In this document: positions 24,165 through 32,268 of the stretch, in pieces | Numbering within the stretch: the stretch's first letter is position 1 | Layout: every line of letters begins with the position of its first letter | Assembly: GCA_020637215.1 (NCBI GenBank) | Contig: JACJWI010000001.1 | Location: 806,001 to 870,000, forward strand | DNA length: 64,000 bases | Direction of reading: 5' to 3' | DNA from: Microthrixaceae bacterium | GTDB lineage: Bacteria; Actinomycetota; Acidimicrobiia; Acidimicrobiales; Microtrichaceae | Notes under the pieces: model-generated | What the model saw: the letters and a program-made list of their open reading frames with translations, nothing else | Databases searched by the model: none | What the model was told of the DNA's origin: nothing | Program-made: the position numbers and the translations under genes

Positions 24165-25403
24165 TCACCCAGCCGTCGCGGCCGCCGGCGGCACCCACAT
24201 CCGACATCGGTCCGGCAGTGCCAGCTCGCACATGACGATTCCGGTTCCGACGTAGCTGGCCGATCGGCCGGTCAACCCGAACAGGTTCGACCGGGTTCCG
24301 GCCGGAACCAGCGGACCGTCCGGCAACAGACGCACGCTCGTCGTGGGTCGGTCCGTCCGGAGCTCAGGCCCCGCCGCGGGTCCCGCTGCGGTCGTGGTGG
24401 ACTCGGCGATCGTGAGATCCGCCGATCGAACGAACATCCACTCGCCGGAGGCGGCGGCCTGCGTCGGGGTGTCGGATCCGCCCTCGAACGCGGATTCCGT
24501 CGCCCCGGTCAACGGGTCGATCACCGACCCGACCGCAGTCAGTCCGTCCCAGCCCGAGGTCACGACCCGCCCGCCGCCGCAGCTGGACGCGTCGCCCGGC
24601 GCATCGGATCGAACCGGTGTCGTCCACGAGGAACCGTCCGGGCGCAGGACGGCGAGCAGCTGGACGCCCGGGTCGTCGTCTGCTCCGATCGCCACCACCC
24701 ATGGCCGGGACGGATCGGCGCACGGCCACGACCAGGCATCGGCCCGCACGTCGACCGGCGGGTCGACCGTCGTCCACGAACCATCGCGACGATCCCAGGC
24801 GATGGATCGCAGCGGATACGTGTCGACGAACACCGCTCGCCCGTCGCCACCGGCGGTCTGGACGCTCGGCGAGAATCCGGGAACGCCGAGCGATCCCGTG
24901 GTCAGCGGTGGCGCAGTCAACCGTCGCCACGAGCCGTCGGTCGGGTCCCACGCGGCGGCAGCCGGTCCCCGGCACTCCGGGGGGACCCCGAGGGTGGGCG
25001 CGGGGATCGTCTCGTCGCACTCGGTGCCGACCACCACCACCTCGACACCGTCGAACGCGGCGGCGGGTGAGAAGAGTCCGTGCGGAAACGGGGACGGGTC
25101 CACTCGGCTCCACCGGCCGGTCCGCACGTCGAGGACCGCCCCGTCGCCCAGGGTCCGGCCCTCCATCGAGTTCTCCGCCGTCTGTCCGCCCCACACGAGC
25201 AGCTGATCCCCGGCGAGCGCACGCGCCTCGCCGTGACGGGCACCGAGGGGCGGCGGATCGATCCGGTGCATCCCCGGAGTCGACAAGCCCCCACCGGGCG
25301 ACGCGTCACCGCCATCGGTGCCGGGCCCGTCGCGGGTGCAGGCGGCGCCGACCAGCAGAACGGCCGACAGCCCCGCCAGCGTGACGATCGCCCGGGTCCG
25401 CAC
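24165..25403 (-). CDS. Lipoprotein with Kelch-like beta-propeller
   Basis: 412 residues. Signal peptide with lipobox LVGAAC (Cys22), then a Gly/Asp linker. The body shows repeated blades of the pattern GDQLLVWGGQ / VLDVRTGRWSRVDPSPFP / AAWDPTDGSWRRLTAPPL / AWDRRDGSWTTVDPPVD, resembling Kelch motifs, so a beta-propeller on the outer face of the membrane is likely. No catalytic signature and no known partner. GTG start at 25403, 8 bp after the GNAT stop, so probably cotranscribed with it. Function unknown. Confidence 0.75.
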   Translation of the reverse strand: MRTRAIVTLAGLSAVLLVGAACTRDGPGTDGGDASPGGGLSTPGMHRIDPPPLGARHGEARALAGDQLLVWGGQTAENSMEGRTLGDGAVLDVRTGRWSRVDPSPFPHGLFSPAAAFDGVEVVVVGTECDETIPAPTLGVPPECRGPAAAAWDPTDGSWRRLTAPPLTTGSLGVPGFSPSVQTAGGDGRAVFVDTYPLRSIAWDRRDGSWTTVDPPVDVRADAWSWPCADPSRPWVVAIGADDDPGVQLLAVLRPDGSSWTTPVRSDAPGDASSCGGGRVVTSGWDGLTAVGSVIDPLTGATESAFEGGSDTPTQAAASGEWMFVRSADLTIAESTTTAAGPAAGPELRTDRPTTSVRLLPDGPLVPAGTRSNLFGLTGRSASYVGTGIVMCELALPDRCRMWVPPAAATAG

Positions 25404-25411
25404 CGAGCGGC

Positions 25412-26260
25412 TCAGATCTCCCGGGGGAGGGCTTCCGGCGTGGCGGGTTTGCCGTCGGGGCCCTTGGGGTGGTCGTTGTCGAACCACTCGGGACCGGGCC
25501 ACATCCAGCCGTCGGACACCTCGGCCTCCATGATCCCGGTCGCGAACCCGTCCTTGTGGTGGTAATCGCGGTACATGTCGCCGCTGCGGGGCCGGCCCGG
25601 CATCTGGAACCCGTCGCCGGAGTGGCGGCCCTTCTTGGAGAACGGACCGAACTTGGGGGTGTCGGAGCCGGGCACGACGTTGACCCAGAAGTCGCCGATC
25701 TCCACCTCCTTGATCTCCTGCACCGCCCACATGCCGTAGATCAGCTCCATCAGGTTGCGCGACGCCTCGTTGTCCTTGTGGGCGTAGCCGTACACCCATC
25801 GCAGCTGCGGGTAGAAGCGGTCTACGCAGGCGCCGAGCTCGTAGGCCATCGTGAAGGCGACGGCCTGACGGCGGTAGTCGGGATGGGTCCACAGGTCGAG
25901 CAGGAAGCACTCGTCCTTGGCCAGGTCGATCGGCAGCAGACCCCGCTTGGCGTCCGACGGCTTGGGTGTGTAGGTCAGGAGCCACATCTTGGCCATGGCG
26001 GTGTCGGTCGGCTCGTGGATACCCAGGATCACGCAGCCGCCGTGGGCGAAGAACGGCTTCATCAGCTCGAGCCGTTCCGGCGTCTCCAGCTGGCGGAGGT
26101 GGCGGTCGGTCGGGTCGAACACGCACTTGAACCGGAAGTCGTCACCGGCCGGCGGCTTCTCGTCCGCGATCAGCGGCAGCGGCCGGGCGTAGATGATGCA
26201 TTCGGTGATCCGCGGCTTGGACCGCTCGACCTTCGACTTGATCCGGTCGGTCAACGACAC
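25412..26260 (-). CDS. GNAT-like N-acetyltransferase domain protein
   Basis: 282 residues. The central part fits a GNAT fold, with LDLWTHPDYRRQAVAFTMAYELGACVDRF corresponding to the acetyl-CoA-binding strand and helix, then ASRNLMELIYGMW. The C-terminal 80 residues are Gly/Pro/Lys-rich and not recognised. No signal peptide. GTG at 26260 has AGGGGGG about 6 nt upstream. Substrate unknown. Followed at 8 bp by the Kelch-like lipoprotein; divergent from the PaaX-like regulator. Confidence 0.65.
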   Translation of the reverse strand: MSLTDRIKSKVERSKPRITECIIYARPLPLIADEKPPAGDDFRFKCVFDPTDRHLRQLETPERLELMKPFFAHGGCVILGIHEPTDTAMAKMWLLTYTPKPSDAKRGLLPIDLAKDECFLLDLWTHPDYRRQAVAFTMAYELGACVDRFYPQLRWVYGYAHKDNEASRNLMELIYGMWAVQEIKEVEIGDFWVNVVPGSDTPKFGPFSKKGRHSGDGFQMPGRPRSGDMYRDYHHKDGFATGIMEAEVSDGWMWPGPEWFDNDHPKGPDGKPATPEALPREI

Positions 26261-26389
26261 GTTGCGCCCCCCTGGTTCTCGATGGCGGGCCCGCCCCGCC
26301 GTCCCGTCTCCCCGGACGGTGCCGGTCACGGTACCCGGCGCGGGCGGGCCCGGTTGACAGGATCGGACCCCTGGCGACACCCTACGGTC

Positions 26390-27346
26390 GTGTCCCGAAC
26401 GACCGTAGGACGAACGACCGACGATCCGGTTGACGAACCGGTGGACGAACCGGAGGACCGACCGGGAAGTGCGCCGGCGACCGACACCGCGGTTCCGACC
26501 CGCCTCATGGTCCTGGGCCTGGCCCACCGCGACGGCTCGGTGCACGGATCGGAGCTCTACCCGGTCGCCGCCGCATGCGGGATCTCCGACGAGACGGTCC
26601 GCTCCTGCATGCGCCGCCTGATCGCCGACGGCCTCTTCCTCCGCGACGGCGAGGGCCGCGACGCGGTGTTCCGGCCCACCGACGCCGGACGGGCCTCGCT
26701 CGAGGTCACCCACCAACGGCACCTGATGGCGTACGCGCAGGACGCGGCGGGCCGGGGTTGGGACCGACGCTGGCGACTGGTCGCCTTCGCCATCCCCGAA
26801 TCGCGACGCGCCGCCCGCGACGCCTTCCGGGACCACCTCCGCACCCTCGGCGGAGCCGCGGTGCAACCGGGCCTGTACGTCTCGCCGCACCGCTGGCACG
26901 GAGAGGTCGTCGAGGAGGCCGCCCGCCTCGGCATCGCCGAGCACGTCAGCACGTTGAGCACCGAGGACCTCGACGTGGGCGGCGAGACCAACCCCCGGGT
27001 GCTGGTGGACCGTCTCTGGCCGCTGGCCGAGGTCGCCCGCAGCTACGAGGCGTTCATCGCCACCTACCGCGACGTCCCCGAGCGGCTCGAGGCCATGCGT
27101 CAGCGCCACGAGCGCATCTCCGAGCAGGACTTCCTGCCCGGCGCGCTGCACATCGCCATCCGCTTCAGCGAGTGCTTCGACGCGGATCCGCTGCTGCCAC
27201 CGGAGCTGCTGCCGCGGCCGTGGCCGGGTCGTGAGGCCCGTGAGGTTCTGGCCCGCTGCCGACGCATCGGGGTGCTGGCCCGTGAGGACAAGGCCGGACC
27301 CGGCCTGTTCCGGGTTTTCGACGACGCCATCGCCCACCTCCCCTGA
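26390..27346 (+). CDS. PaaX-like transcriptional regulator
   Basis: About 318 residues. After an acidic low-complexity N-terminus (DEPVDEPED) comes a winged helix, with SVHGSELYPVAAACGISDETVRSCMRRLIADGLFLRDGEGR, and then the PaaX middle domain (WRLVAFAIPESRRAARDAFRDHLRTLG, VQPGLYVSPHRW) and C-terminal domain. PaaX represses phenylacetate catabolism and related acyl-CoA pathways; no paa gene is in this window. The start is uncertain: GTG 26390 is used, but GTG near 26440 or ATG near 26503 would still include the whole DNA-binding domain. TTGACA at 26354-26359 looks like a -35, though no -10 is well spaced from it. Confidence 0.8.
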   Translation: MSRTTVGRTTDDPVDEPVDEPEDRPGSAPATDTAVPTRLMVLGLAHRDGSVHGSELYPVAAACGISDETVRSCMRRLIADGLFLRDGEGRDAVFRPTDAGRASLEVTHQRHLMAYAQDAAGRGWDRRWRLVAFAIPESRRAARDAFRDHLRTLGGAAVQPGLYVSPHRWHGEVVEEAARLGIAEHVSTLSTEDLDVGGETNPRVLVDRLWPLAEVARSYEAFIATYRDVPERLEAMRQRHERISEQDFLPGALHIAIRFSECFDADPLLPPELLPRPWPGREAREVLARCRRIGVLAREDKAGPGLFRVFDDAIAHLP

Positions 27347-27350
27347 CCCT

Positions 27351-27408
27351 CCCCGTTCTGTTCGTTGGATCACACCCCTGAGGGTGTGATCCAACGAACA
27401 GAACGGGG
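27351..27408. terminator. Perfect 27-bp-arm palindrome between convergent genes
   Basis: Arms 27351-27377 and 27382-27408 are exact inverted complements around a 4-nt CTGA loop. From outside in: CC, the block CCGTTCTGTTCG, the triplet TTG, the block GATCACA, then CCC. It sits between the converging PaaX-like and VWA genes and could stop transcription both ways, though no T-run is present. It shares both blocks with the palindrome at 29876-29929, so it also belongs to a repeat family. Confidence 0.8.
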
Positions 27409-27426
27409 GTCGGACCGGGTCGAGCG

Positions 27427-28935
27427 CTAGACGAGGTGGTCGACGAACCGCTCGAGCTGGCGCAGGTTGCGGCACTCGAACGCCCCGTCGCAGTGCACGG
27501 CGTACTCTCCGACGATCGAGTCGCCGGTGTCCCAGTAGGCCCGCGGCTCGGGGTTGAGCCAGTAGACGTGACGGGCCTTCTGGCGCATCTCCTTGATCAC
27601 CCAGGACTGCGACGCGTGGTAGTTGTTGCGGGCGTCACCCAGGATGATCACCGTCGTCTTGGGCCCGATCTCCCGACCCCAGCGGTTCCAGAACACCTCG
27701 AAGGCATGGCCGTAGTCCGAGTGGCCGTCCACCCAGACCACGTCGGCCTCGGTGTTGACCCGGTGGATCGCCTGGACGATGTCCTCCTCACCCTCGAAGA
27801 AACGGGTGACCTCGTCGATGCCGTCGATGAACACGAAGCTGCGCACCCGTGAGAACTGGCTGGCGATCGCATGCACCAGGTGCAGGGTGAAGCGGGCGAA
27901 CGCGGCCACCGACCCGGAGATGTCGGCGACGACGAAGATCTCGGGCTTGGCCGGCCGCGGGTAGCGGAACTTCGGCTCCGCGGGAACACCGCCGTAGCTG
28001 AGCGAGTGGCGCACCGTGTTGCGGAAGTCGAGCGCCCCCTTGCGGCCGTGCCGCCGCTTGCGGGCCAGACGCACCGCCAGGCGCCGGGTCAGGGGCTGCA
28101 GCGCCTTGCGCAGCGCCACCATCTCCTCGCGGCTGGCGTGCATGAAGTCGATGTCCTCGGGCAGCGGCTTGCGCAGAGTCTTGGCCATGGCGTCGACGCC
28201 GCGGTCGGCGACCAGCCGGCGACGGATCTCGGCCTCGATCTCCTGCTTGAGCTGCTCGATGCGGTGCTCGTACTCGTCGTGCTCGAGGCGCTCCTCGAGC
28301 GGGGTCAGCTCCTCGGGCGCGTCGGAGCGGGACTGCTCCATCAGCCGCTCGAGCATCCCGTCGAGGTCCAGGTTCCGCATGGTGCGGTACAGGTAGTACG
28401 TGCCGCCGACCGGACGGCCGGGCTCCATGCCGGCGTAGCGCTTGACCGCCTGACGGGCCATGGCCCGCATCCGCGCCTGGTCGCCCTTCAACAGCGCCTG
28501 GTACAGCGCTTCGGCCAGCTCCTCGGGGGTCATCCCATCGGCGTGGCCACCACCGCCGTCGCCCTTGCCGGCGCCCTCGGGCTGCTCGCCGTCGAGGTCC
28601 TCGTCGAGCTCGACCTCCGGGCCGCTGCCGTCGCCGTCCTCGTCGATCGAGTACTCCGAGCCGCGCAGCGAGAAGTACACCTCGAACACGGTCTCGAACG
28701 CCCGCCAGTGGGCGTGGTTCTTGACCAGCGTCGCGGCCAGTGCGTACTTGAACGCGTTGCGGTCGTCGAGGGGGATGTGGCGGACCGCCTCCATCGCGTC
28801 GAGGTTCTCGGTCAGGCTCACCGGCAGCCCCGCGGTGCGCAGCTCGGCGATGAAGCCGTTGAGCAGGTCGAGCAGCGCCTCGCCCGCCAACCGGTCCTCG
28901 TCGCCGGCCACCGCGACCGTGCCGTCGGTGCTCAC
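27427..28935 (-). CDS. VWA domain protein, CoxE-like (MoxR partner)
   Basis: 502 residues. Residues 1-130 are helical (DUF58/CoxE-type N-terminus). A Gly/Asp/Glu-rich stretch follows at about 95-125, then a long helical part with many Arg and Glu. The VWA domain runs from 330 to the end, with the metal site DISGS (338-342) and VIILGDARNN. It has the CoxE arrangement seen in proteins that work with MoxR ATPases as metal-cofactor insertases or chaperones. GTG at 28935 overlaps the moxR stop as GTGA, so the two are one unit. The client protein is unknown; no carbon monoxide dehydrogenase genes are in view. Confidence 0.88.
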   Translation of the reverse strand: MSTDGTVAVAGDEDRLAGEALLDLLNGFIAELRTAGLPVSLTENLDAMEAVRHIPLDDRNAFKYALAATLVKNHAHWRAFETVFEVYFSLRGSEYSIDEDGDGSGPEVELDEDLDGEQPEGAGKGDGGGGHADGMTPEELAEALYQALLKGDQARMRAMARQAVKRYAGMEPGRPVGGTYYLYRTMRNLDLDGMLERLMEQSRSDAPEELTPLEERLEHDEYEHRIEQLKQEIEAEIRRRLVADRGVDAMAKTLRKPLPEDIDFMHASREEMVALRKALQPLTRRLAVRLARKRRHGRKGALDFRNTVRHSLSYGGVPAEPKFRYPRPAKPEIFVVADISGSVAAFARFTLHLVHAIASQFSRVRSFVFIDGIDEVTRFFEGEEDIVQAIHRVNTEADVVWVDGHSDYGHAFEVFWNRWGREIGPKTTVIILGDARNNYHASQSWVIKEMRQKARHVYWLNPEPRAYWDTGDSIVGEYAVHCDGAFECRNLRQLERFVDHLV

Positions 28936-29837
28936 CGCTTGAAGGCCTGTGGTTCGGCGGCGATCTCCTTGACCGCCTTGGCGATGTCGGACTGGTACTT
29001 GAGCAGGATGTTGACGGTGCCGACCGCGGTATCGGCATCGACGTGGTCCTTGCCCAACAGCACCAGCGTGCGGGCCCAGTCGATCGTCTCGGACACCGAC
29101 GGCGCCTTCTTCAGCTCGATCTGGCGGATGGATCGGACGATGCGGGCGATCTCGTCGGCCAGGGTCTCGGTCACGCCCGGGACCCTGGTCAACACGATCT
29201 CCTTCTCGCGCTCCATGTCGGGGTAGTCGACGTGCAGGTACAGGCACCGACGCTTGAGCGCCTCGGACAGCTCCCGGGTGTTGTTGGAGGTCAGGAACAC
29301 CATCGGGATCTGACGGGCGGTGATCGTGCCGAGCTCGGGGATCGACACCTGGTAGTCGGAGAGGATCTCGAGCAGGAGGGCCTCGGTCTCGACCTCGACG
29401 CGGTCGACCTCGTCGATCAGCAGCACCACGGGATCCTCGGCGCGGATCGCCTCGAGCAGCGGACGGGTCAGGAGGAAGTCGTCGGAGAAGATGTCCTCCT
29501 CGATCTGGTCCCAGCCCGCCGTCTCGCTCTCGCCCCGCGACGCCTGGATGCGCAGGAGCTGCTTCTTGTAGTTCCACTCGTAGAGCGCCTTGGACTCGTC
29601 GAGGCCCTCGTAGCACTGGAGGCGGATGAGCCGGGCCCCGGAGATCTCGGCGACGGACTTGGCCAGCTGGGTCTTGCCGGTTCCGGCCGGCCCCTCGACC
29701 AGGATGGGCTTGCCCAGGCGGTCGGCCAGGTAGACGATCCCGGCGATCGACTCGTCGGAGAGGTAGTCCACCTTGCGGAGGCGGTCCCGGACGTCGTCGA
29801 CGCTGTCGAACCGGGGATCGGCGGTCTCGGTGCTCAT
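28932..29837 (-). CDS. MoxR-type AAA+ ATPase
   Basis: 301 residues. Walker A GPAGTGKT (49-56), Walker B VVLLIDEVDR (137-146), sensor 1 MVFLTSNNT, arginine finger region ALKRRCLYLHVDYPD: the MoxR/CoxD pattern. MoxR ATPases remodel a partner with help from a VWA protein, here encoded immediately downstream with a 4-bp overlap. The ATG at 29837 follows TAGTCT by 6 nt with no ribosome-binding site (leaderless). As I recall, Mycobacterium tuberculosis has a similar ATPase/VWA pair between proA and nadD; this pair lies between the same two genes. Confidence 0.93.
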   Translation of the reverse strand: MSTETADPRFDSVDDVRDRLRKVDYLSDESIAGIVYLADRLGKPILVEGPAGTGKTQLAKSVAEISGARLIRLQCYEGLDESKALYEWNYKKQLLRIQASRGESETAGWDQIEEDIFSDDFLLTRPLLEAIRAEDPVVLLIDEVDRVEVETEALLLEILSDYQVSIPELGTITARQIPMVFLTSNNTRELSEALKRRCLYLHVDYPDMEREKEIVLTRVPGVTETLADEIARIVRSIRQIELKKAPSVSETIDWARTLVLLGKDHVDADTAVGTVNILLKYQSDIAKAVKEIAAEPQAFKR

Positions 29838-29843
29838 CTCGGC

Positions 29844-29849
29844 AGACTA
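29844..29849 (-). promoter_or_regulatory. Putative -10 box of the moxR-vwa operon (leaderless)
   Basis: On the minus strand TAGTCT ends 6 nt before the ATG at 29837; the same hexamer precedes leuS. Confidence 0.5.
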
Positions 29850-29875
29850 CCGACTGCCGCGCCACCCTCCCGATC

Positions 29876-29929
29876 CCGTTCTGTTCGGCAGATCACACCT
29901 GAAACGTTGTGATCTGCCGAACAGAACGG
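29876..29929. repeat. 22-bp-arm palindrome related to the one at 27351-27408
   Basis: Perfect arms 29876-29897 and 29908-29929 around a 10-nt loop. From outside in: block CCGTTCTGTTCG, triplet GCA, block GATCACA. The blocks match the other palindrome while the triplet differs at all three positions with matching changes on the other arm. It lies between two divergent genes (moxR and the ABC-F gene), not at a gene end, so it is unlikely to be just a terminator. Confidence 0.85.
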
Positions 29930-29933
29930 TGCG

Positions 29934-29939
29934 TAGGGT
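29934..29939 (+). promoter_or_regulatory. Putative -10 box of the ABC-F gene (leaderless)
   Basis: TAGGGT ends 8 nt before the GTG at 29948 and directly follows the palindrome. No ribosome-binding site. Confidence 0.4.
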
Positions 29940-29947
29940 GGGTCGCT

Positions 29948-31609
29948 GTGAGTGCGCAGCTGGTGGCCCACGGCCTGAGCGCCGAGTTCGGCCCCCGCGT
30001 CGTGTTCGACGGAGTCGACCTGGTCGTCGCGCCCGGGTCGGTGACCGGCCTGGTCGGCGCCAACGGCGCCGGCAAGTCCACCCTCCTACGACTGCTCGCC
30101 GGCCTCGACCGACCCGCGTCCGGCACCGTCGCCCTCCAACCTCCCGGCGCGACCGTCGGCCTGCTCCCCCAGGAGGTCGAACGCCGCGCCGGCGAGTCGG
30201 TCGGCGCCTACCTGGCCCGCCGCACCGGCGTCGCCGACGCGACCGTCGAGATGGACGCGGCCACCGCCGGCCTGGCCGACGGCGACGACGGAGCGGCCGA
30301 CCGCTACTCCGACGCGCTGGAGCGCTGGTTGGCCTTGGGCGGAGCGGACCTGGACTCGCGCATCGGACCGGTGGCCGCGGACGTGGGCCTGGACGTCGCA
30401 CTCGACCAACCGATGACCACGCTGTCGGGCGGACAGGCCGCGCGGGTCGGCCTGGCTGCGCTCCTGTTGAGCAGATTCGACGTCCTCCTGCTCGACGAGC
30501 CGACCAACGACCTGGACCTGGCCGGTCTCGACCGCCTGGAGCGGTTCGTCACCGACACCGACACCGGCATCGTCGTGGTCAGCCACGACCGCGAGTTCCT
30601 GACCCGCACCGCCACCCAGATCCTCGAGCTCGACCGCCACCAGAACAGCTGGTACCTCTACGGCGGCGGCTACGACGCCTACCTCCGCGAACGCGAGCGT
30701 GCCCGCGCGCAGGCCCGCGAGCGCTACGAGGAGTACGCCGAGACCGTCGGCGCCCTGACCGAACGGGCCCGCACGCAGCGGGCCTGGGCCGACAAGGGCG
30801 CCCGGACCGCCCGACGGGACCGCTCCGAGCGCGACAAGTTCATCCGCCACCACGACATCGCCACCTCCGAGCAGCTCGCGGCCAAGGCGCGGCGCACCGA
30901 CAGGATGATCGAACGACTCGTCGAGGTCCCCGAGCCCCGCAAGGAGTGGGAGCTGCGCTTCTCGATCGCCGGCGCGCCACCGTCGGGTCAGGTCGTCGCC
31001 TCGCTGAGCTCAGCGGTCGTGCGCCGCGGCTCGTTCACCCTGGGCCCGGTGACGTTGCAGGTCGACCGGGGCGACCGCATCGCCATCACCGGCCCCAACG
31101 GAGCGGGCAAGTCGACCCTGCTCGCCCTGCTCGTCGGCGAGCTGTCACCCGACGAGGGCACCTCGACGATGGGCGCCTCGGTCCGGGTCGGCCGCGTCGA
31201 TCAGGCCCGAGCCGCCTTCGACGGCGACCGCAGCCTGCTCGACGCGTTCCTCGACCACGTCGCCGCCGGCACTCCTGCCGACACGCCGGCCCCGACCACC
31301 TCCGAGGCCCGCACGCTGCTGGCCAAGTTCGGCCTGGGTGGCGATGCCGCGGCTCGACGCAGCGGCGACCTGTCACCCGGCGAGCGCACCCGGGCCGCCC
31401 TGGCGCTGCTGCAGGCCCGGGGCACCAACCTGCTGGTGCTCGACGAGCCGACCAACCACCTGGACCTCCCCGCCATCGAGCAGATCGAGGGAGCGCTCGA
31501 GGTGTTCGACGGCACCCTGCTGCTGGTCAGCCACGACCGCCAGCTGCTCGACGCGGTCCGCGTCGACCGACGACTCGAGGTGCTCGCCGGTCAGGTGAGC
31601 GAACGCTGA
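29948..31609 (+). CDS. ABC-F family ATPase
   Basis: 553 residues, two ABC domains and no membrane segments. First domain: Walker A GANGAGKST, signature LSGGQAARVGLA, Walker B LLLDEPTNDLDL. A charged interdomain linker of Arg/Glu-rich helices follows (about 245-325). Second domain: GPNGAGKST, a degenerate signature LSPGERTRAALA, and LVLDEPTNHLDL. ABC-F proteins act on the ribosome, either as translation factors (EttA-like) or in antibiotic protection; which applies here is unclear. GTG at 29948 with TAGGGT 8 nt upstream suggests a leaderless start. Confidence 0.93.
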   Translation: MSAQLVAHGLSAEFGPRVVFDGVDLVVAPGSVTGLVGANGAGKSTLLRLLAGLDRPASGTVALQPPGATVGLLPQEVERRAGESVGAYLARRTGVADATVEMDAATAGLADGDDGAADRYSDALERWLALGGADLDSRIGPVAADVGLDVALDQPMTTLSGGQAARVGLAALLLSRFDVLLLDEPTNDLDLAGLDRLERFVTDTDTGIVVVSHDREFLTRTATQILELDRHQNSWYLYGGGYDAYLRERERARAQARERYEEYAETVGALTERARTQRAWADKGARTARRDRSERDKFIRHHDIATSEQLAAKARRTDRMIERLVEVPEPRKEWELRFSIAGAPPSGQVVASLSSAVVRRGSFTLGPVTLQVDRGDRIAITGPNGAGKSTLLALLVGELSPDEGTSTMGASVRVGRVDQARAAFDGDRSLLDAFLDHVAAGTPADTPAPTTSEARTLLAKFGLGGDAAARRSGDLSPGERTRAALALLQARGTNLLVLDEPTNHLDLPAIEQIEGALEVFDGTLLLVSHDRQLLDAVRVDRRLEVLAGQVSER

Positions 31610-31624
31610 CCGTCGCCGACCCGT

Positions 31625-31652
31625 CGGTCCCCGGAGGCGCATCCCCGGACCG
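31625..31652. terminator. Hairpin between convergent ABC-F and GNAT genes
   Basis: CGGTCC (31625-31630) and GGACCG (31647-31652) pair, with an inner GGA/TCC pairing, in the 44-bp convergent gap. No T-run. Confidence 0.45.
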
Positions 31653-31653
31653 G

Positions 31654-32268
31654 TCACCGCAGGGACCGGACGAACACGACCGATCCACCGGAGTCCCGAC
31701 CCCACTCGTCGAAGCCGAGGTGGCGGTAGAAGGCGACGGCGCGGGTGTTGGCCGGACTCGTGCCCAGGTGCACGCCGGGGCTGCCCCGATCGGTCAGCTG
31801 GCCGAGCAGGCGGTCGATCATCGCCCGTCCCAGACCCCGGCCCTGCACCTCGGGAAGCAGGTCGATGTGCAGGTGCGACGGGTACCGGGTCACCAGGTCC
31901 GCGTCGGGGGCGCCGCGGTGGTGGAGGAGGTGGACGAGCAACCCGTCGAGCGAGTCGGCCGGGGCCACGTCGAGCGGGAACCGGGCCCGGGCCTCGGGCC
32001 ACCAACCGGTTTCCGCCGCGACGTCGAACGCCACCGTGTCGAGCGCTCCTAGCACGTAGCCCACCCCGATCCCGTCGCCGCGGTCGACGACCGACGCCAG
32101 CTCCGGCGCCAGGCGCAGGTACGGCAGCAGCCACAGGTACGAGATCAGGTCCGGGTCCTCGAGGAGGTCGCTGGCGTCGCCACCTGCGTCACCGGTCCGC
32201 AGACAGACCTCCATCAGAGCCGGTTCGTCGCCCGGCCGGAACGGCCGGATCCGCACCGGCTCGCTCAC
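31654..32268 (-). CDS. GNAT family N-acetyltransferase
   Basis: 204 residues. A clear GNAT fold: VRIRPFRPGDEPALMEVCLRTG at the N-terminus, HLHIDLLPEVQGRGLGRAMID as the acetyl-CoA loop (Q-x-x-G-x-G/A), and GTSPANTRAVAFYRHLGF near the end. It resembles the acetyltransferase family related to the C-terminal domain of O-GlcNAcase. Substrate unknown. GTG at 32268 overlaps the stop of the serine hydrolase gene as GTGA, so it is coupled to that gene and probably follows proA in the same transcript. Confidence 0.85.
   Translation of the reverse strand: MSEPVRIRPFRPGDEPALMEVCLRTGDAGGDASDLLEDPDLISYLWLLPYLRLAPELASVVDRGDGIGVGYVLGALDTVAFDVAAETGWWPEARARFPLDVAPADSLDGLLVHLLHHRGAPDADLVTRYPSHLHIDLLPEVQGRGLGRAMIDRLLGQLTDRGSPGVHLGTSPANTRAVAFYRHLGFDEWGRDSGGSVVFVRSLR

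Noticed and set aside
26354..26388. TTGACA with TACGGT as a promoter for the PaaX-like gene
   Set aside because: Spacing is 23 bp, too long for a standard promoter; TTGACA alone is not enough.
26390..26480. Repeated GACGAACCGG-like sequence as a regulatory repeat
   Set aside because: It is inside the acidic low-complexity N-terminus (DEPVDEPED) of the PaaX-like regulator, and the copies are irregular; codon repetition explains it.
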